Source of the DNA: Bacillota bacterium
GTDB taxonomy: Bacteria; Bacillota; Clostridia; Oscillospirales; Acutalibacteraceae
Reading direction: 5' to 3'
Assembly: GCA_022706685.1 (NCBI GenBank)
Contig: JAKJCA010000015.1
Coordinates: 1 to 48,542, forward strand
Length of the DNA stretch: 48,542 nt
The notes beneath the pieces were generated by a model. It had not been told where the DNA came from, did not search any database, and saw only the letters and a program-made list of their open reading frames with translations. Made by a program: the position numbers and the translations under genes. This document shows positions 7,804 to 16,767 of the stretch, in pieces. Every line of letters begins with the position of its first letter. Position 1 is the first letter of the stretch.

Positions 7804-9957
7804 TTACGGCCCCGTCTGGCTGATGGTCAGTATAAAGTTCTCGTGGTCGACAACGATGCCGGCGTCGCTGCTGTCCACATTCCCGTCGCCGTTGACATCG
7901 CCGGCTTTCAGAAATACGGCATCCATGACCGGGTCCCAGGTAATCAGGAAGTTTTCGTAATCCACAATGATGCCGGCGTCGGAGGAGTCGATGTTGCCGT
8001 CGCCGTTGACGTCGCCGAAAATCAAGGTTTTATAGCTGTCGGTCACCCAGCCGCCGGTTGAAACGTTCACCCTTGTACCGGTGCCGATGGTCCCGGTGTA
8101 GCTGAGCAAAAATCCGTTGATGCTCTCCACATAGCCGTCCAGTGAGTTCAGTCCGGTTGTCAGCCCGTAGATGAGTTTATTTTCCGTGTCCACCTTGCAG
8201 GCGGAGTTTGCCGTGGGTATGAACGCCGCGGATTGCAGATTAATCCTGATGGCGGGGCGGACACCGATACAGGCCTGGTTGACGCCGGTGCCGTCATAGG
8301 AATAGAGTCCCCCGACCAGCACATTGCCCGCGTTAGCCGACTCGCTGCCGGGGGAGCGCAGCCACCACTCGCTGTTGCCGTAAAACGGTGTGCCGTCGTT
8401 GACAAAAAGCCCGTTGCATTTTGAGTAATCCGTGCCCTTTGCTTCGCGGTCGGGGTCCTGTGTAGAATTTGCGCTGAATTGATAAGCGGCGTCGGATGCT
8501 TCGGCAAAAGATAGACAAAACAGTTTATCCGCCGTCGCGCTGCCGCCGGGAACGCCGTAAGTCGGGTTGTTTGCATTGGCTGTCTGGCTTGTTTTGACCA
8601 GGCACCGCTCTTCCTCGCAAAAAGCGGCGTTGAAGAACTCATTATTCAGCCATGAACGGATGGAGGAAGTCTCCCAGGTGACGGCTGTGTGGGTCTGGTA
8701 ATACATTTTGGAATCGACGATATTCACAGCCATGGCGAACAGGCTGCCGTTGTTGCTGGCCAGCACTTTCCATTTCACCGGTTCGCAGAGGAACCAGTAG
8801 ACGGTGTTTTTATAGTACCCGTTATTATCCTGGAAAGTATACGCTGTGTTGTCCGTGTATCCGCCCGTGATGGAATAGTATTGCGAGAAAAGGACCTTTT
8901 TATATTTCGCACCTTTGTAAATAACCGTATTGTCAGCAGACAGGGCGCAGCTATTGAGAGCCGTGATTAAAGTGCTGTTTGTCACCGCGCTCTGCGGATA
9001 AGAACCGAACTCGACAATTTCACCCGCGGCGTACGCCGACGGCGTCAGGCGTATCCGGCATACGGGGCGGATACCGATATCGGCGTTTATCACTTGCGCA
9101 TAACTTGAACTGTTGCCGGATTGGCTGACATAACCGGCGTTGACCGAGTTCCAGCCCGGTGACCGGAGCCACCATCTGCTGTTGCCGGCATAAGTCGTGC
9201 TTGCAACGAATAAGCCTCTGCTTTTTGAGTAGTCTGTTCCCTTCACCTGGCGTGAGGCATCAACCGTATCGTAAACAGAATTAAAACCGTACGAGGTGTT
9301 AATTGTATCGGCATATGAAAGCAAAAACAGTCTGTCGGCGGTGACATTGCCGCCGGCGGCTCCGCTCCAGGGGTTGTTTTCATTGACAATGGTGCTTGGC
9401 AATACTTTGGTCTTTTCATTGATTGTAAACACTTTGCCGTAAAAGTCGCTGTTGAGCCATGCGCGCAGCGCGCTCGTTTCCCATGTGACGCTGGCAAGGG
9501 TTTCATCATAAAAAGCCGTATCCAGTATTTTATCTGCCATGATCATGAGAACGCCGTCTGTATTCGACAATACCCGCCACCCGACAGGCTCGAATTTGAA
9601 CCAGTAGACGGTGTTGATAAAATACCCGTTATCGTCCTGGTAACTGTTCTCGGCTGTCGGGTCAAAAGTCAGATAGCGCGGTGAATACTGGGTAAAGTAC
9701 ACGCGCTGGTATTTATCCCCGCCGTAAAGGACGGTGTTGTCCGCTGACAGGGTGCAGCCGTTAAGGGCGGTGATCAGGCCTGCATTGGTGACCTTCGTTT
9801 GGGGGTAAAGACCGAAAGAAATGATATCACCGGCCGCGTAACCGTTTTGGGTCGCCGCGGACGCGGTTACCCGCAAGCCACCGGCGGGCAAAACCGAAAG
9901 ACACATCAGAATTGCCAGGAAAGCAGTGCAAAACCGCCTGAACAGATACCTTGCCAT
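7804..9957 (-). CDS. Secreted protein with two DUF6273 domains and a C-terminal dockerin
   Basis: A 717-residue extracellular protein. It has a signal peptide (RFCTAFLAILMCLSVLPAGG, cleavage near ASA), then two homologous domains of about 265 residues (about 38-304 and 308-573). Each begins AAG-[DE]-I-x-x-F-G-x-Y-P-Q, contains VYWF-x-x-EPV-x-W and ends with WWLRSPG and a G-[IV]-RP strand, the pattern of DUF6273, a domain without a known enzymatic role. A linker module (LIYGLTTGLNSLDGY, then GTIGTGTRVNV) leads to a type I dockerin (about 649-717) with two calcium-loop repeats DVNGDGN-x-D. The ATG at 9957 is chosen: AAGG lies about 8 bases upstream, and a GTG at 9966 sits inside that site. Dockerins bind cohesins, so attachment to a scaffoldin or the cell surface is inferred. 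Confidence 0.85.
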   Translation of the reverse strand: MARYLFRRFCTAFLAILMCLSVLPAGGLRVTASAATQNGYAAGDIISFGLYPQTKVTNAGLITALNGCTLSADNTVLYGGDKYQRVYFTQYSPRYLTFDPTAENSYQDDNGYFINTVYWFKFEPVGWRVLSNTDGVLMIMADKILDTAFYDETLASVTWETSALRAWLNSDFYGKVFTINEKTKVLPSTIVNENNPWSGAAGGNVTADRLFLLSYADTINTSYGFNSVYDTVDASRQVKGTDYSKSRGLFVASTTYAGNSRWWLRSPGWNSVNAGYVSQSGNSSSYAQVINADIGIRPVCRIRLTPSAYAAGEIVEFGSYPQSAVTNSTLITALNSCALSADNTVIYKGAKYKKVLFSQYYSITGGYTDNTAYTFQDNNGYYKNTVYWFLCEPVKWKVLASNNGSLFAMAVNIVDSKMYYQTHTAVTWETSSIRSWLNNEFFNAAFCEEERCLVKTSQTANANNPTYGVPGGSATADKLFCLSFAEASDAAYQFSANSTQDPDREAKGTDYSKCNGLFVNDGTPFYGNSEWWLRSPGSESANAGNVLVGGLYSYDGTGVNQACIGVRPAIRINLQSAAFIPTANSACKVDTENKLIYGLTTGLNSLDGYVESINGFLLSYTGTIGTGTRVNVSTGGWVTDSYKTLIFGDVNGDGNIDSSDAGIIVDYENFLITWDPVMDAVFLKAGDVNGDGNVDSSDAGIVVDHENFILTISQTGP
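7807..8013 (-). repeat. Dockerin-coding segment, copy 1 (paralogue at 10070-10285)
   Basis: Encodes 69 residues with two calcium loops (DVNGDGNIDSSDAG and DVNGDGNVDSSDAG), each followed by I-[IV]-V-D-[YH]-E-N-F. At DNA level it is closely similar to 10070-10285, for example a shared AAGTTCTCGTGGTCGAC, which points to duplication or domain shuffling between the two adjacent genes. Confidence 0.85.
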
Positions 9958-10066
9958 TTCAATCACCTTTCCCGTTTTTTTTTGAAGGAAATGATGGCTG
10001 GATGGAAGCCGGTTTACTCTGTCTATTTAATTATCTCGTTTGGGTGAAAGGTCGGCCGCCTGTTTT

Positions 10067-13000
10067 TTACACGGGCAGCCCCGTTGCCTGGCTGATGGTC
10101 AGCATGAAGTTCTCGTGGTCGACGACGATGCCGGCGTCCCCGGTATCCACGTTGCCGTCGCCGTTGACGTCGGCCGCTTTCAGCAGGGCGGCGTCCGCGG
10201 ACGGATCCCATGTGACAAAGAAGTTTTCGTAATCGACGATGATGCCGGCGTCGCCCGCATCAATGTTGCCGTCGCCGTTGACGTCGCCGAAAATGACGAC
10301 CGTGAACGTCTGCACGGCCAGCCCGGTGATGTTGTCGATCACCTGTACCTTGGTACCGGTGCCGATGCTGCCCGTATCCGGGGCGTATTGAAGGCGGCCG
10401 TTCCCGGCAACGCTGACAAAAGTGCTTTCAAAAGCCGTTTTTGTCAGGCCGGTGGCGAGCCCGTAAATGAAACCGCTTTGCGCGTTGAGCACGGTGGTTG
10501 AACCGCTTCGCGCGGCAAGCGCCGGGATCATGCTCCACACGGCGTAGAGTGTCCTGTCGCGTGTTTCCATGGCATACGACCCGAGCGGCGCGGTCGCGGC
10601 GGCGGATTTCGCCCAGCCGAGGAAATGGTATCCGTCCCGGGTGATGTCCCCCTGCGCGGGCAGCGCGACCGCGTCGCCGTTGAGCCCGTTAAGCGCTGCC
10701 GGTACCGTCCCCGTCCCGCCGTTGAGGTGAAAAGTGACCGTGACGCGGACCCGGTACTGGAGGTGATAAGTTTCCGCGTATTCGATGGCGTAGGAGTCGG
10801 GATAGCAGTAGATGACCAGATTCGGGCAGCCGTGGAACGCGTTGGTCCCGATTTCCCGCACGCTGGCCGGTATGGTAACGGACGTCAGCCCCGAGCAGCC
10901 GTCAAACGCGCCGCCGGCGATGCTCAGCACGCCGTCGGGTATCGTCATGGAAGTCATCAGGTTCATGTTTCTGAACGCCGCCTCCCCGATAAACTTGACA
11001 GGGTACCCGCCCAGCTGGGCGGGGATTGCCTGTGCTCCGCTGACGGTGATATTCGTGCCCGTTACGGTCGCGACGGAGTCTTTGACCGTGTAGCTGAACA
11101 CGGTGACCCACTGCGCTACATACGTCGCGTTCCCCTCCGGCACGACCGCCGGCACCGCCGGCAGCCAGCTGCCGAGCACATAGCTGGTTTTTTGGACGGC
11201 CGGCGCGGTCAGCGGGGCGCCGTAGAAGAGCGTCTGTACGCAGCCGCCCGTCCCCCCGTTGGCATCGAAGGTTATCCTGGCGACGAAAGCGTGCGGAATG
11301 CTGTTTTCATTGGCGTAGGTATGGGCGTAAGACTCCGGGAACACGCCCAGGGTCAACGCGGCGCAGTTATTAAACGCGTTGCTGCCGATGACCGCGACGC
11401 TCTCGGGCATGATCAGGGTCGTCAACCCCGAACAGCCGTTAAAAGCGCTTGCCCCGATGGCCGTCAGGCTTTCCGGCAGCGTAATCCCCGACAGATTGGC
11501 AAAGCCGGAAAACGCGCTGCCGCCGATGCCCAGTGTTCCCGCGGCTACGGTTAGCGTTGTGCCGGCGGGCATGGTGCCCTTATACCGGTAAAAGATTTTC
11601 CCCGCATAGACCGGGCCGTCCGGCTTTGCGTTGAGCCAGGCCGTATTGAAGAAAACGCCGGAACCGATCTGCGCCAGCGTATCGGGCAGGGTGACCGACG
11701 CCAGCGCCGTGCAATCCTGAAACGCCTGGTTGCCGATGCTTGTGACAGACGCCGGAATTGTTACGGCAGTCAAACCCGTACAGCCCATAAAGGCGCGGGA
11801 GTCGATCCATGTGACGCTCGACGGGATGGTCAGCGCGGTGATGCCCGTACAGTCCTTGAACGCCTGATAGGCGATCGCCGTCACAGGAAAGCCGTCGAGG
11901 GCCGACGGGATGGTCAGCGCGCCCGTTACCAGCGTGCTGCAGCCGGTAATGGTCACGGTTCCCCCCGTGACGGTGTAGGTATAAATCGGCGTCCACTGCG
12001 CCGTATAGGTCGCGTTGGAAGCGGGCACGGTTGCCGGCGGCGCCGGTATCCACGCCGAGAAAAGATACAGGTCCTTTGTTACGACAGGCGGTGTCAGCGT
12101 GTCGCCGTATGTTTTTTGTTTGGTCCAGCCCCCCGTGCCGCCGTTTGCGTCAAACGTAATGGTGTACTGGTTCACCGTCCACTGGGCGGTGTAAGTCGTA
12201 TTGGCCGTCGGCATCACGGCCGGTACGGCGGGCTGCCAGCCGGTGAAGGTGTAACCGGTTCTTGTCACAACCGGCGCCGTCAGCGCCGTGCCGCAGTTTT
12301 GCGTAACCGTCATATTGGGCGAACCGCCGTTGGCGTTAAACTGAACCGTAACCGGTGTGATAAAAACGTAAGGAATACTGTGGTCCTGCGCATAGGCCGC
12401 CACGGAACCCGGCGTGCAATAAATGGTCAGATTCGTGCAGTATTGGAAACTGTCCCCGTCGCTGCCGAAATTGAGGGTGTTGTGCGGGATGGTAACGCTC
12501 AGCAGTCCGTTGCAATACCAGAAAGCGCGGTTGTCGATCATGGTTACCGTGTCCGGTATCGCAACGATACGCAGCTTGTTGCAAAAACTGAATGCCGCCG
12601 TATAGATTTTTTTCAATCCGGCATTGAGGGTAATGCTTGAAAGGTTCGTGCAGCCCGAGAAAGATGCCCAGCCGATTTCCGTCAGGTTTTCTGGGAACGT
12701 TACGCTTGTGAGCGCCGTACACCCTTTGAAGGTTTCGTATTCGATTTTGGAAAGGTTTTCCGAAAGAGTCAGGGTGCCGAGCGCAGTGCATCCTTCGAAC
12801 GCGTTTTGGCCGATCAATGTGACGCTGTCCGGAATGGCGATGCTTTGGAGCGCGGAGCATTTTTCAAACGCGAACATGCCGATGCTTTGCAGGTTTTGGG
12901 GCAACGTGACGTTTTGAAGCGAAAGGCAGTTTTGAAAGGCGTACTGCCCGATGGATTCGAGCGACGCCGGCAATGTCACCGAGCCGAGTTGGGTGCAATT

Positions 13001-13492
13001 CTTAAAGAGGTAATTGTTCAGCGATAAAATGTCGTTGGGCAGGCTTACCGCAGCCAGACTTGAGCAGCCGTTGAAGGCCGATATCCCGATGTCGGTCAAC
13101 GTTTCGGGGAACGAAACGCTCTGCAAACCCGAGCAGCCGGAAAACGCCGCCTGCCCGATACTGCTTAACCCGGAAGGGAAAACGACGCTCGTAATACTTG
13201 TCACGTTGGAAAAAGCGAACGAAGCGACAGCCGTTACCGGATAACCGCCCAAATATTCCGGCAATGTGACGGCTCCGCCGACGTATTGCTTTGTCCCGGT
13301 GATGGTCGACTGATTGTTTGCTACGGTATAGGTGTAAATATCTTCGTCCGCCGCCAGCGCCGCGATGTCAAAAATCCCTCGGGCGAATCCGGCGGCGTTC
13401 CGGCCGCTGCCGAACAGTGCCGCAAAGGGCAGGGAGCCTGCCGCCAGTAGCGCCGCTATCAACAAAGCGGTTATTGTCTTGATGATTTTCAT
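10067..13492 (-). CDS. Secreted BspA-like leucine-rich repeat protein with InlB B-repeats and dockerin
   Basis: A 1141-residue extracellular protein. It has a signal peptide (IKTITALLIAALLAAGSLPF), then blocks of LRR_5 repeats of about 23 residues (pattern L-x-x-I-x-x-x-A-F-x-x-C-x-x-L-x-x-V-x-[IL]-P). These are broken up by InlB/Listeria-Bacteroides B-repeats (FNANGGS, FDANGGTGG twice, FHLNGGTG, each ending YTAQW or YAVWS). The C-terminus has the same linker module as the neighbouring gene (FIYGLATGLT, GSIGTGTKV) and a type I dockerin (last 72 residues). LRR_5 and B-repeats are binding modules, so adhesion or recognition on a scaffoldin is inferred, with no catalytic domain. The start has GAAAGGTG about 9 bases upstream. 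The closely repetitive DNA could be a site of slippage or misassembly. Confidence 0.9.
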   Translation of the reverse strand: MKIIKTITALLIAALLAAGSLPFAALFGSGRNAAGFARGIFDIAALAADEDIYTYTVANNQSTITGTKQYVGGAVTLPEYLGGYPVTAVASFAFSNVTSITSVVFPSGLSSIGQAAFSGCSGLQSVSFPETLTDIGISAFNGCSSLAAVSLPNDILSLNNYLFKNCTQLGSVTLPASLESIGQYAFQNCLSLQNVTLPQNLQSIGMFAFEKCSALQSIAIPDSVTLIGQNAFEGCTALGTLTLSENLSKIEYETFKGCTALTSVTFPENLTEIGWASFSGCTNLSSITLNAGLKKIYTAAFSFCNKLRIVAIPDTVTMIDNRAFWYCNGLLSVTIPHNTLNFGSDGDSFQYCTNLTIYCTPGSVAAYAQDHSIPYVFITPVTVQFNANGGSPNMTVTQNCGTALTAPVVTRTGYTFTGWQPAVPAVMPTANTTYTAQWTVNQYTITFDANGGTGGWTKQKTYGDTLTPPVVTKDLYLFSAWIPAPPATVPASNATYTAQWTPIYTYTVTGGTVTITGCSTLVTGALTIPSALDGFPVTAIAYQAFKDCTGITALTIPSSVTWIDSRAFMGCTGLTAVTIPASVTSIGNQAFQDCTALASVTLPDTLAQIGSGVFFNTAWLNAKPDGPVYAGKIFYRYKGTMPAGTTLTVAAGTLGIGGSAFSGFANLSGITLPESLTAIGASAFNGCSGLTTLIMPESVAVIGSNAFNNCAALTLGVFPESYAHTYANENSIPHAFVARITFDANGGTGGCVQTLFYGAPLTAPAVQKTSYVLGSWLPAVPAVVPEGNATYVAQWVTVFSYTVKDSVATVTGTNITVSGAQAIPAQLGGYPVKFIGEAAFRNMNLMTSMTIPDGVLSIAGGAFDGCSGLTSVTIPASVREIGTNAFHGCPNLVIYCYPDSYAIEYAETYHLQYRVRVTVTFHLNGGTGTVPAALNGLNGDAVALPAQGDITRDGYHFLGWAKSAAATAPLGSYAMETRDRTLYAVWSMIPALAARSGSTTVLNAQSGFIYGLATGLTKTAFESTFVSVAGNGRLQYAPDTGSIGTGTKVQVIDNITGLAVQTFTVVIFGDVNGDGNIDAGDAGIIVDYENFFVTWDPSADAALLKAADVNGDGNVDTGDAGIVVDHENFMLTISQATGLPV
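10070..10285 (-). repeat. Dockerin-coding segment, copy 2 (paralogue at 7807-8013)
   Basis: Encodes 72 residues with calcium loops DVNGDGNIDAGDAG and DVNGDGNVDTGDAG. It is close to copy 1 in the neighbouring gene. Positions after each loop read IIVDYENF and IVVDHENF, where many clostridial dockerins carry an L-K-R-Y-L-type segment, which suggests its own cohesin specificity (inference). Confidence 0.85.
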
Positions 13493-13553
13493 AGGTATTC
13501 ACCTTTCAATAACAAAGACGATTTATATGAGTGATTTTCTGCGTACCAATATC

Positions 13554-13559
13554 ATTATA
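13554..13559 (-). promoter_or_regulatory. Possible -10 box for the LRR-dockerin gene
   Basis: A perfect TATAAT on the minus strand about 60 bases before the start codon at 13492. No good -35 was found at the expected distance. The rest of the 248-base divergent gap (13493-13740) shows only AT-rich sequence near this box and a GC-rich stretch near 13650. Confidence 0.35.
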
Positions 13560-13677
13560 TCACTGTTGAAAAAATTTCATATATCCATATTGATTGTCAG
13601 GCAATACGGTCCGTCGCTTTTTCATCATGGCGAAAGTTCGGCGCCGATACGATAGCGCGCGCCCCGGCCGCTTTTTC

Positions 13678-13706
13678 TTTTCATTAAATAGCGGATATGG
13701 TAAACT
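13678..13706 (+). promoter_or_regulatory. Possible promoter for the 13741 gene cluster
   Basis: TTTTCA (13678-13683), a 17-bp spacer, then TAAACT (13701-13706), about 35 bases before the ATG at 13741. Both boxes are imperfect. Confidence 0.4.
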
Positions 13707-13740
13707 GTTGTCAAATTGACTGTTCACGGGAGGTGGTTAT

Positions 13741-15183
13741 ATGGCCGGTATGGTTGCCCTGCTCTTCAAAAAAATCGCCGCGCTTGCCGCCTTGATCGCG
13801 GCGCTGGTCTGCGCGCTGCAAAACCCGCCCGGATACGGGGGCAAGACGCTCTCGGAGGGGAACAGGATCATCATGGAAAAAGGCATCGTTCTGCAGGCGT
13901 GGGTGCCCTCGGACACTTCCGGCGAGCGCTGCATCCCCGCCGGCGAACTCAAACAACTCGGTTTCGGCCCTTCGTACTATGAGGGTTCGATGTTCAACGC
14001 CGCCCTGCACGCGGCCGAACCGGGCTTTTTGTGGGGCTTGGCGCAGGCGCCCACCGGCGGCGGCTCGTCGTCTTTCGAACCGACGGGCGAGGAGTGGATG
14101 ACGCCCGCGCAGCTGCAATACGCCGACCGCCTCGTCAGCGTCTGCATCGGCGACGAAAACGCATACAGCGACAGGCAGGTCCTGATATTCAAACAATGGT
14201 TTGACGATTTCAGGCAGCGCCACCCCGGCGTGCTGATGCATTCCAACCAGTGGTGCAACCAATGGACGCGCAAGCAGATGGCCGAATATATGCGTGTCGC
14301 GCGGCCGGACCTGCTGACCTTCGACTCCTACTATTTCGACATTGGCGCCAACCCGACCCCGGACTGGAAAATGGGCGCCGTGTTGGCCGATTCCATCAAC
14401 TTTGTGCGCGTCCCCGCCATGGCCGGTTGGGACGGCAGCGGCAGGCAGCCGATCCCCTTCGGGCAGTACCTGCTGGGCTACAAGACGGGCGACAGCCCGC
14501 CCGCGACGGGCAGGTACGAAATCACCGAGTCGCAGAAAAGAGCCACCGCCAACATGACGCTGACTATGGGCGGCAAATGGCTCAACCTGTTCAGAATCAT
14601 CTACAACGCCGATATGTTCCTGCTGTTTGACTCGGAGGGCAGGCCCACCCGCCACTTCGACGAGTACGCGCAAATCAACAGGGAAACCAGGAACCTCTCG
14701 CCGCACCTGGTCAAACTGCAGACCACGGACGTGCGCGTGGTACGCGGCCTGCACAAGGCGCTGGGTATCATAGCGGATAACGTGCGGCCGAAAACCGTGC
14801 GCGACTTTACCCCGTGCGCGAAATACGCGCTGGACAATATTGCGGTTGTCAACACCGGCGCCGAAAACGACGGCCTCAGCGGCGACGTCTATATCGGTTA
14901 TTTCGCCGCGCTGCCCGGCGTCAGCTTTGAATCGGGCAAAAGCCGTCGGTATTTCGCCGTCTGCAACGCCCTGACATCCGGCAACGGCCTGCTGCCGGAG
15001 CAGCAGCACGGCTCAAGCGCCGAAACCGCGCAGCAAATCACGCTGTCGGTCGATGCCGCAACGGGGAAAAACCTGTATTACGTCGACGCGCTGACCGGGC
15101 AAACCGTACCGGTGGAAACATCGACGGGCGAAGTGGCCTTTACCCTCGGCGGCGGGGATATGCGGCTGTTCTTTTGGGAATAA
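13741..15183 (+). CDS. Signal-anchored, probably TIM-barrel glycosidase-like protein, family unassigned
   Basis: A 480-residue protein. The N-terminus is a signal anchor or signal peptide (FKKIAALAALIAALVCAL) without an obvious A-x-A cleavage site. The body reads like a retaining glycosidase barrel: a strand-loop IGDENAYSD with acidic residues, HPGVLMHSNQW, LLTFDSYYFDIG, MTLTMGGKWLNLFR. It ends in a beta-rich domain (about residue 380 on). I cannot place it in a named GH family. The fold assignment is inference from motif style. GGGAGGTGG lies about 7 bases before the ATG, a very strong ribosome binding site. It heads a plus-strand run with the C45 hydrolase 44 bases downstream, which suggests a shared glycan or glycoconjugate pathway. 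Confidence 0.65.
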   Translation: MAGMVALLFKKIAALAALIAALVCALQNPPGYGGKTLSEGNRIIMEKGIVLQAWVPSDTSGERCIPAGELKQLGFGPSYYEGSMFNAALHAAEPGFLWGLAQAPTGGGSSSFEPTGEEWMTPAQLQYADRLVSVCIGDENAYSDRQVLIFKQWFDDFRQRHPGVLMHSNQWCNQWTRKQMAEYMRVARPDLLTFDSYYFDIGANPTPDWKMGAVLADSINFVRVPAMAGWDGSGRQPIPFGQYLLGYKTGDSPPATGRYEITESQKRATANMTLTMGGKWLNLFRIIYNADMFLLFDSEGRPTRHFDEYAQINRETRNLSPHLVKLQTTDVRVVRGLHKALGIIADNVRPKTVRDFTPCAKYALDNIAVVNTGAENDGLSGDVYIGYFAALPGVSFESGKSRRYFAVCNALTSGNGLLPEQQHGSSAETAQQITLSVDAATGKNLYYVDALTGQTVPVETSTGEVAFTLGGGDMRLFFWE

Positions 15184-15227
15184 CGCGGGTATTCGCCGGC
15201 GCGAATATTTTTGGAGGTTGAATCAAT

Positions 15228-16730
15228 ATGGGAAACAACACATCCGGCATCCGGCTCAACGGCTTCGGGGGCGAAATCGTCGCGCGCAGCGGCTGCGCTT
15301 TCGTGGAAAAACTCGACGCCCCCGGCGGCCCGCTGCACGCCGTTCACGTGGCGGGTACCCATTACGAAATGGGTCGGCAGATCGGCGCGATGCTCGGGGA
15401 AAAAATATACGGCAGCTTCGCCATGGTTCAAGGCATGCTCGGCGAGTCCGGCCTTCCGGGACCGTTCGTGACGGCCATCGGCAGCCGTGCCTGGTCTTTT
15501 TACGCCAAACACGTGCCGGCCGTTTACCTTGACGAACTGCGCGGCATCGCCGACGCAGCGCGGGAGGCGGGCGTTCCCCTGACGCTTGAAATGCTCGAGA
15601 CAGTGGCCGCCGTGCCGGAGTTCACCAGTTACTGGCAGATGGAAAAGATGCTTTCTTTGCTCATGGAGGAGCCGCAGGAGGATGTCGAGCCCGTCTGGGA
15701 CGGTAAAGAGCGCAAAAGCCCGCCGATCCAGTGCAGCGCCTACATGGCGTGGGGCAGCCGCTGCGAACAGGGCAAACTCTACGGCTGCCGCAACCTCGAC
15801 TGGGCGAAGGATACGGGGATGGCGGCGAACAAATGCGTGACGGTCTATCACCCCGTCGGCGAAAACGGCGAGCCGGGCCCGGCGTCGGCCGTATTCGGCT
15901 ATATCGGCTTTCTCGGCGCGCTGGCGGGCATCAACGAAAACGGCGTGGCGCTCGGCGAAATCGGGGCGTTCAACGAGCGGGAGACGCTCGACGGCAGGCC
16001 CTGGCATTATGTGTTCCGCGAGGTGCTCGACACCGCGCGCAACCTCAAAGAGGCCTGCGATATCATCGAAAAAGGTCATTTTGTTCAGGGCTACTGCTTC
16101 AACATCGGCTGGGGCGACCCGCGCGGCTTCGGCACGTCGGCGTTCGCGCCCGCCGGCGTCAGCGTCGAGGTCGACGCGCAATATACCGAGATCCTCGCCG
16201 ACGACGACGCGCGCGAACGCGGCGCGGTCGCGGTCGGCCGCTCGGGCGAAACGCTCTTGTTTGACGGCAGGCCGAAACCCTACGGTATCGCGCTCAAAGA
16301 CGCCGTCGTGCGCGCGGACACCGCTTTTTCCAAAACCGTCAGGAGCGGCCAATATACCGACAAAGGCCCCGCGGGAGAGAACAATTCCGGCGACGCAACG
16401 CAGGGCAGAACATGGAGGGACCTCTACCGGCCGATTTCGCTGGCGATCCGCTCGCTCACCGAGGGCCTGCCCTTCGAGGACGCCAAAGGCCGATGGGCCC
16501 GCTACGCGGCCCCCGGTCCGGCGCACCCGATGACGGCCGCCGAAGCGATGGAAATCTGCGCCGCGGCGGGCGACAACAAAGACAACGTCATGAGTATTTT
16601 CTATGACGCCACGGCCCTGGAAGCGTCGGTCGCGTTTGAGACCGGCAGCGCAGACACCTGGCGGCCGGCGGCGCAGGCGGGCTATACCCGGCTGAAACTG
16701 GCGGAGGTCTTTGCCGCCGGCAGGGACTGA
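15228..16730 (+). CDS. C45-type Ntn hydrolase (acyl-CoA:6-APA acyltransferase-like)
   Basis: A 500-residue protein of the C45/AAT group of N-terminal nucleophile hydrolases, which cleave or transfer acyl groups on amides. The expected core is present: Cys169 in QCSAYMAWGSRC as nucleophile once the propeptide is removed, followed by KLYGCRNLDW (the G-R-N-x-D-W signature), GFLGALAGINENGVALGE, and a late AMEICAAAGDNKDNVMSIFYD segment. The upstream AGTHYEMGRQIG is also typical. No signal peptide is visible. Natural substrates of this family are mostly unknown. It sits between glycosidase-like genes (gaps 44 and 37 bases), so de-acylation of an amino-sugar or glycoconjugate is one idea (inference). 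GGAGG lies 11 bases before the ATG. Confidence 0.8.
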   Translation: MGNNTSGIRLNGFGGEIVARSGCAFVEKLDAPGGPLHAVHVAGTHYEMGRQIGAMLGEKIYGSFAMVQGMLGESGLPGPFVTAIGSRAWSFYAKHVPAVYLDELRGIADAAREAGVPLTLEMLETVAAVPEFTSYWQMEKMLSLLMEEPQEDVEPVWDGKERKSPPIQCSAYMAWGSRCEQGKLYGCRNLDWAKDTGMAANKCVTVYHPVGENGEPGPASAVFGYIGFLGALAGINENGVALGEIGAFNERETLDGRPWHYVFREVLDTARNLKEACDIIEKGHFVQGYCFNIGWGDPRGFGTSAFAPAGVSVEVDAQYTEILADDDARERGAVAVGRSGETLLFDGRPKPYGIALKDAVVRADTAFSKTVRSGQYTDKGPAGENNSGDATQGRTWRDLYRPISLAIRSLTEGLPFEDAKGRWARYAAPGPAHPMTAAEAMEICAAAGDNKDNVMSIFYDATALEASVAFETGSADTWRPAAQAGYTRLKLAEVFAAGRD

Positions 16731-16767
16731 AAGCCCTGTGATGATCAACAGCAGCGGAAGGTGACGC

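Noticed and set aside
10067..13492. Regular short DNA repeats suggestive of a CRISPR array or satellite
   Set aside because: The period follows ~23-codon leucine-rich repeats in one open frame. The units are degenerate and without unique spacers.
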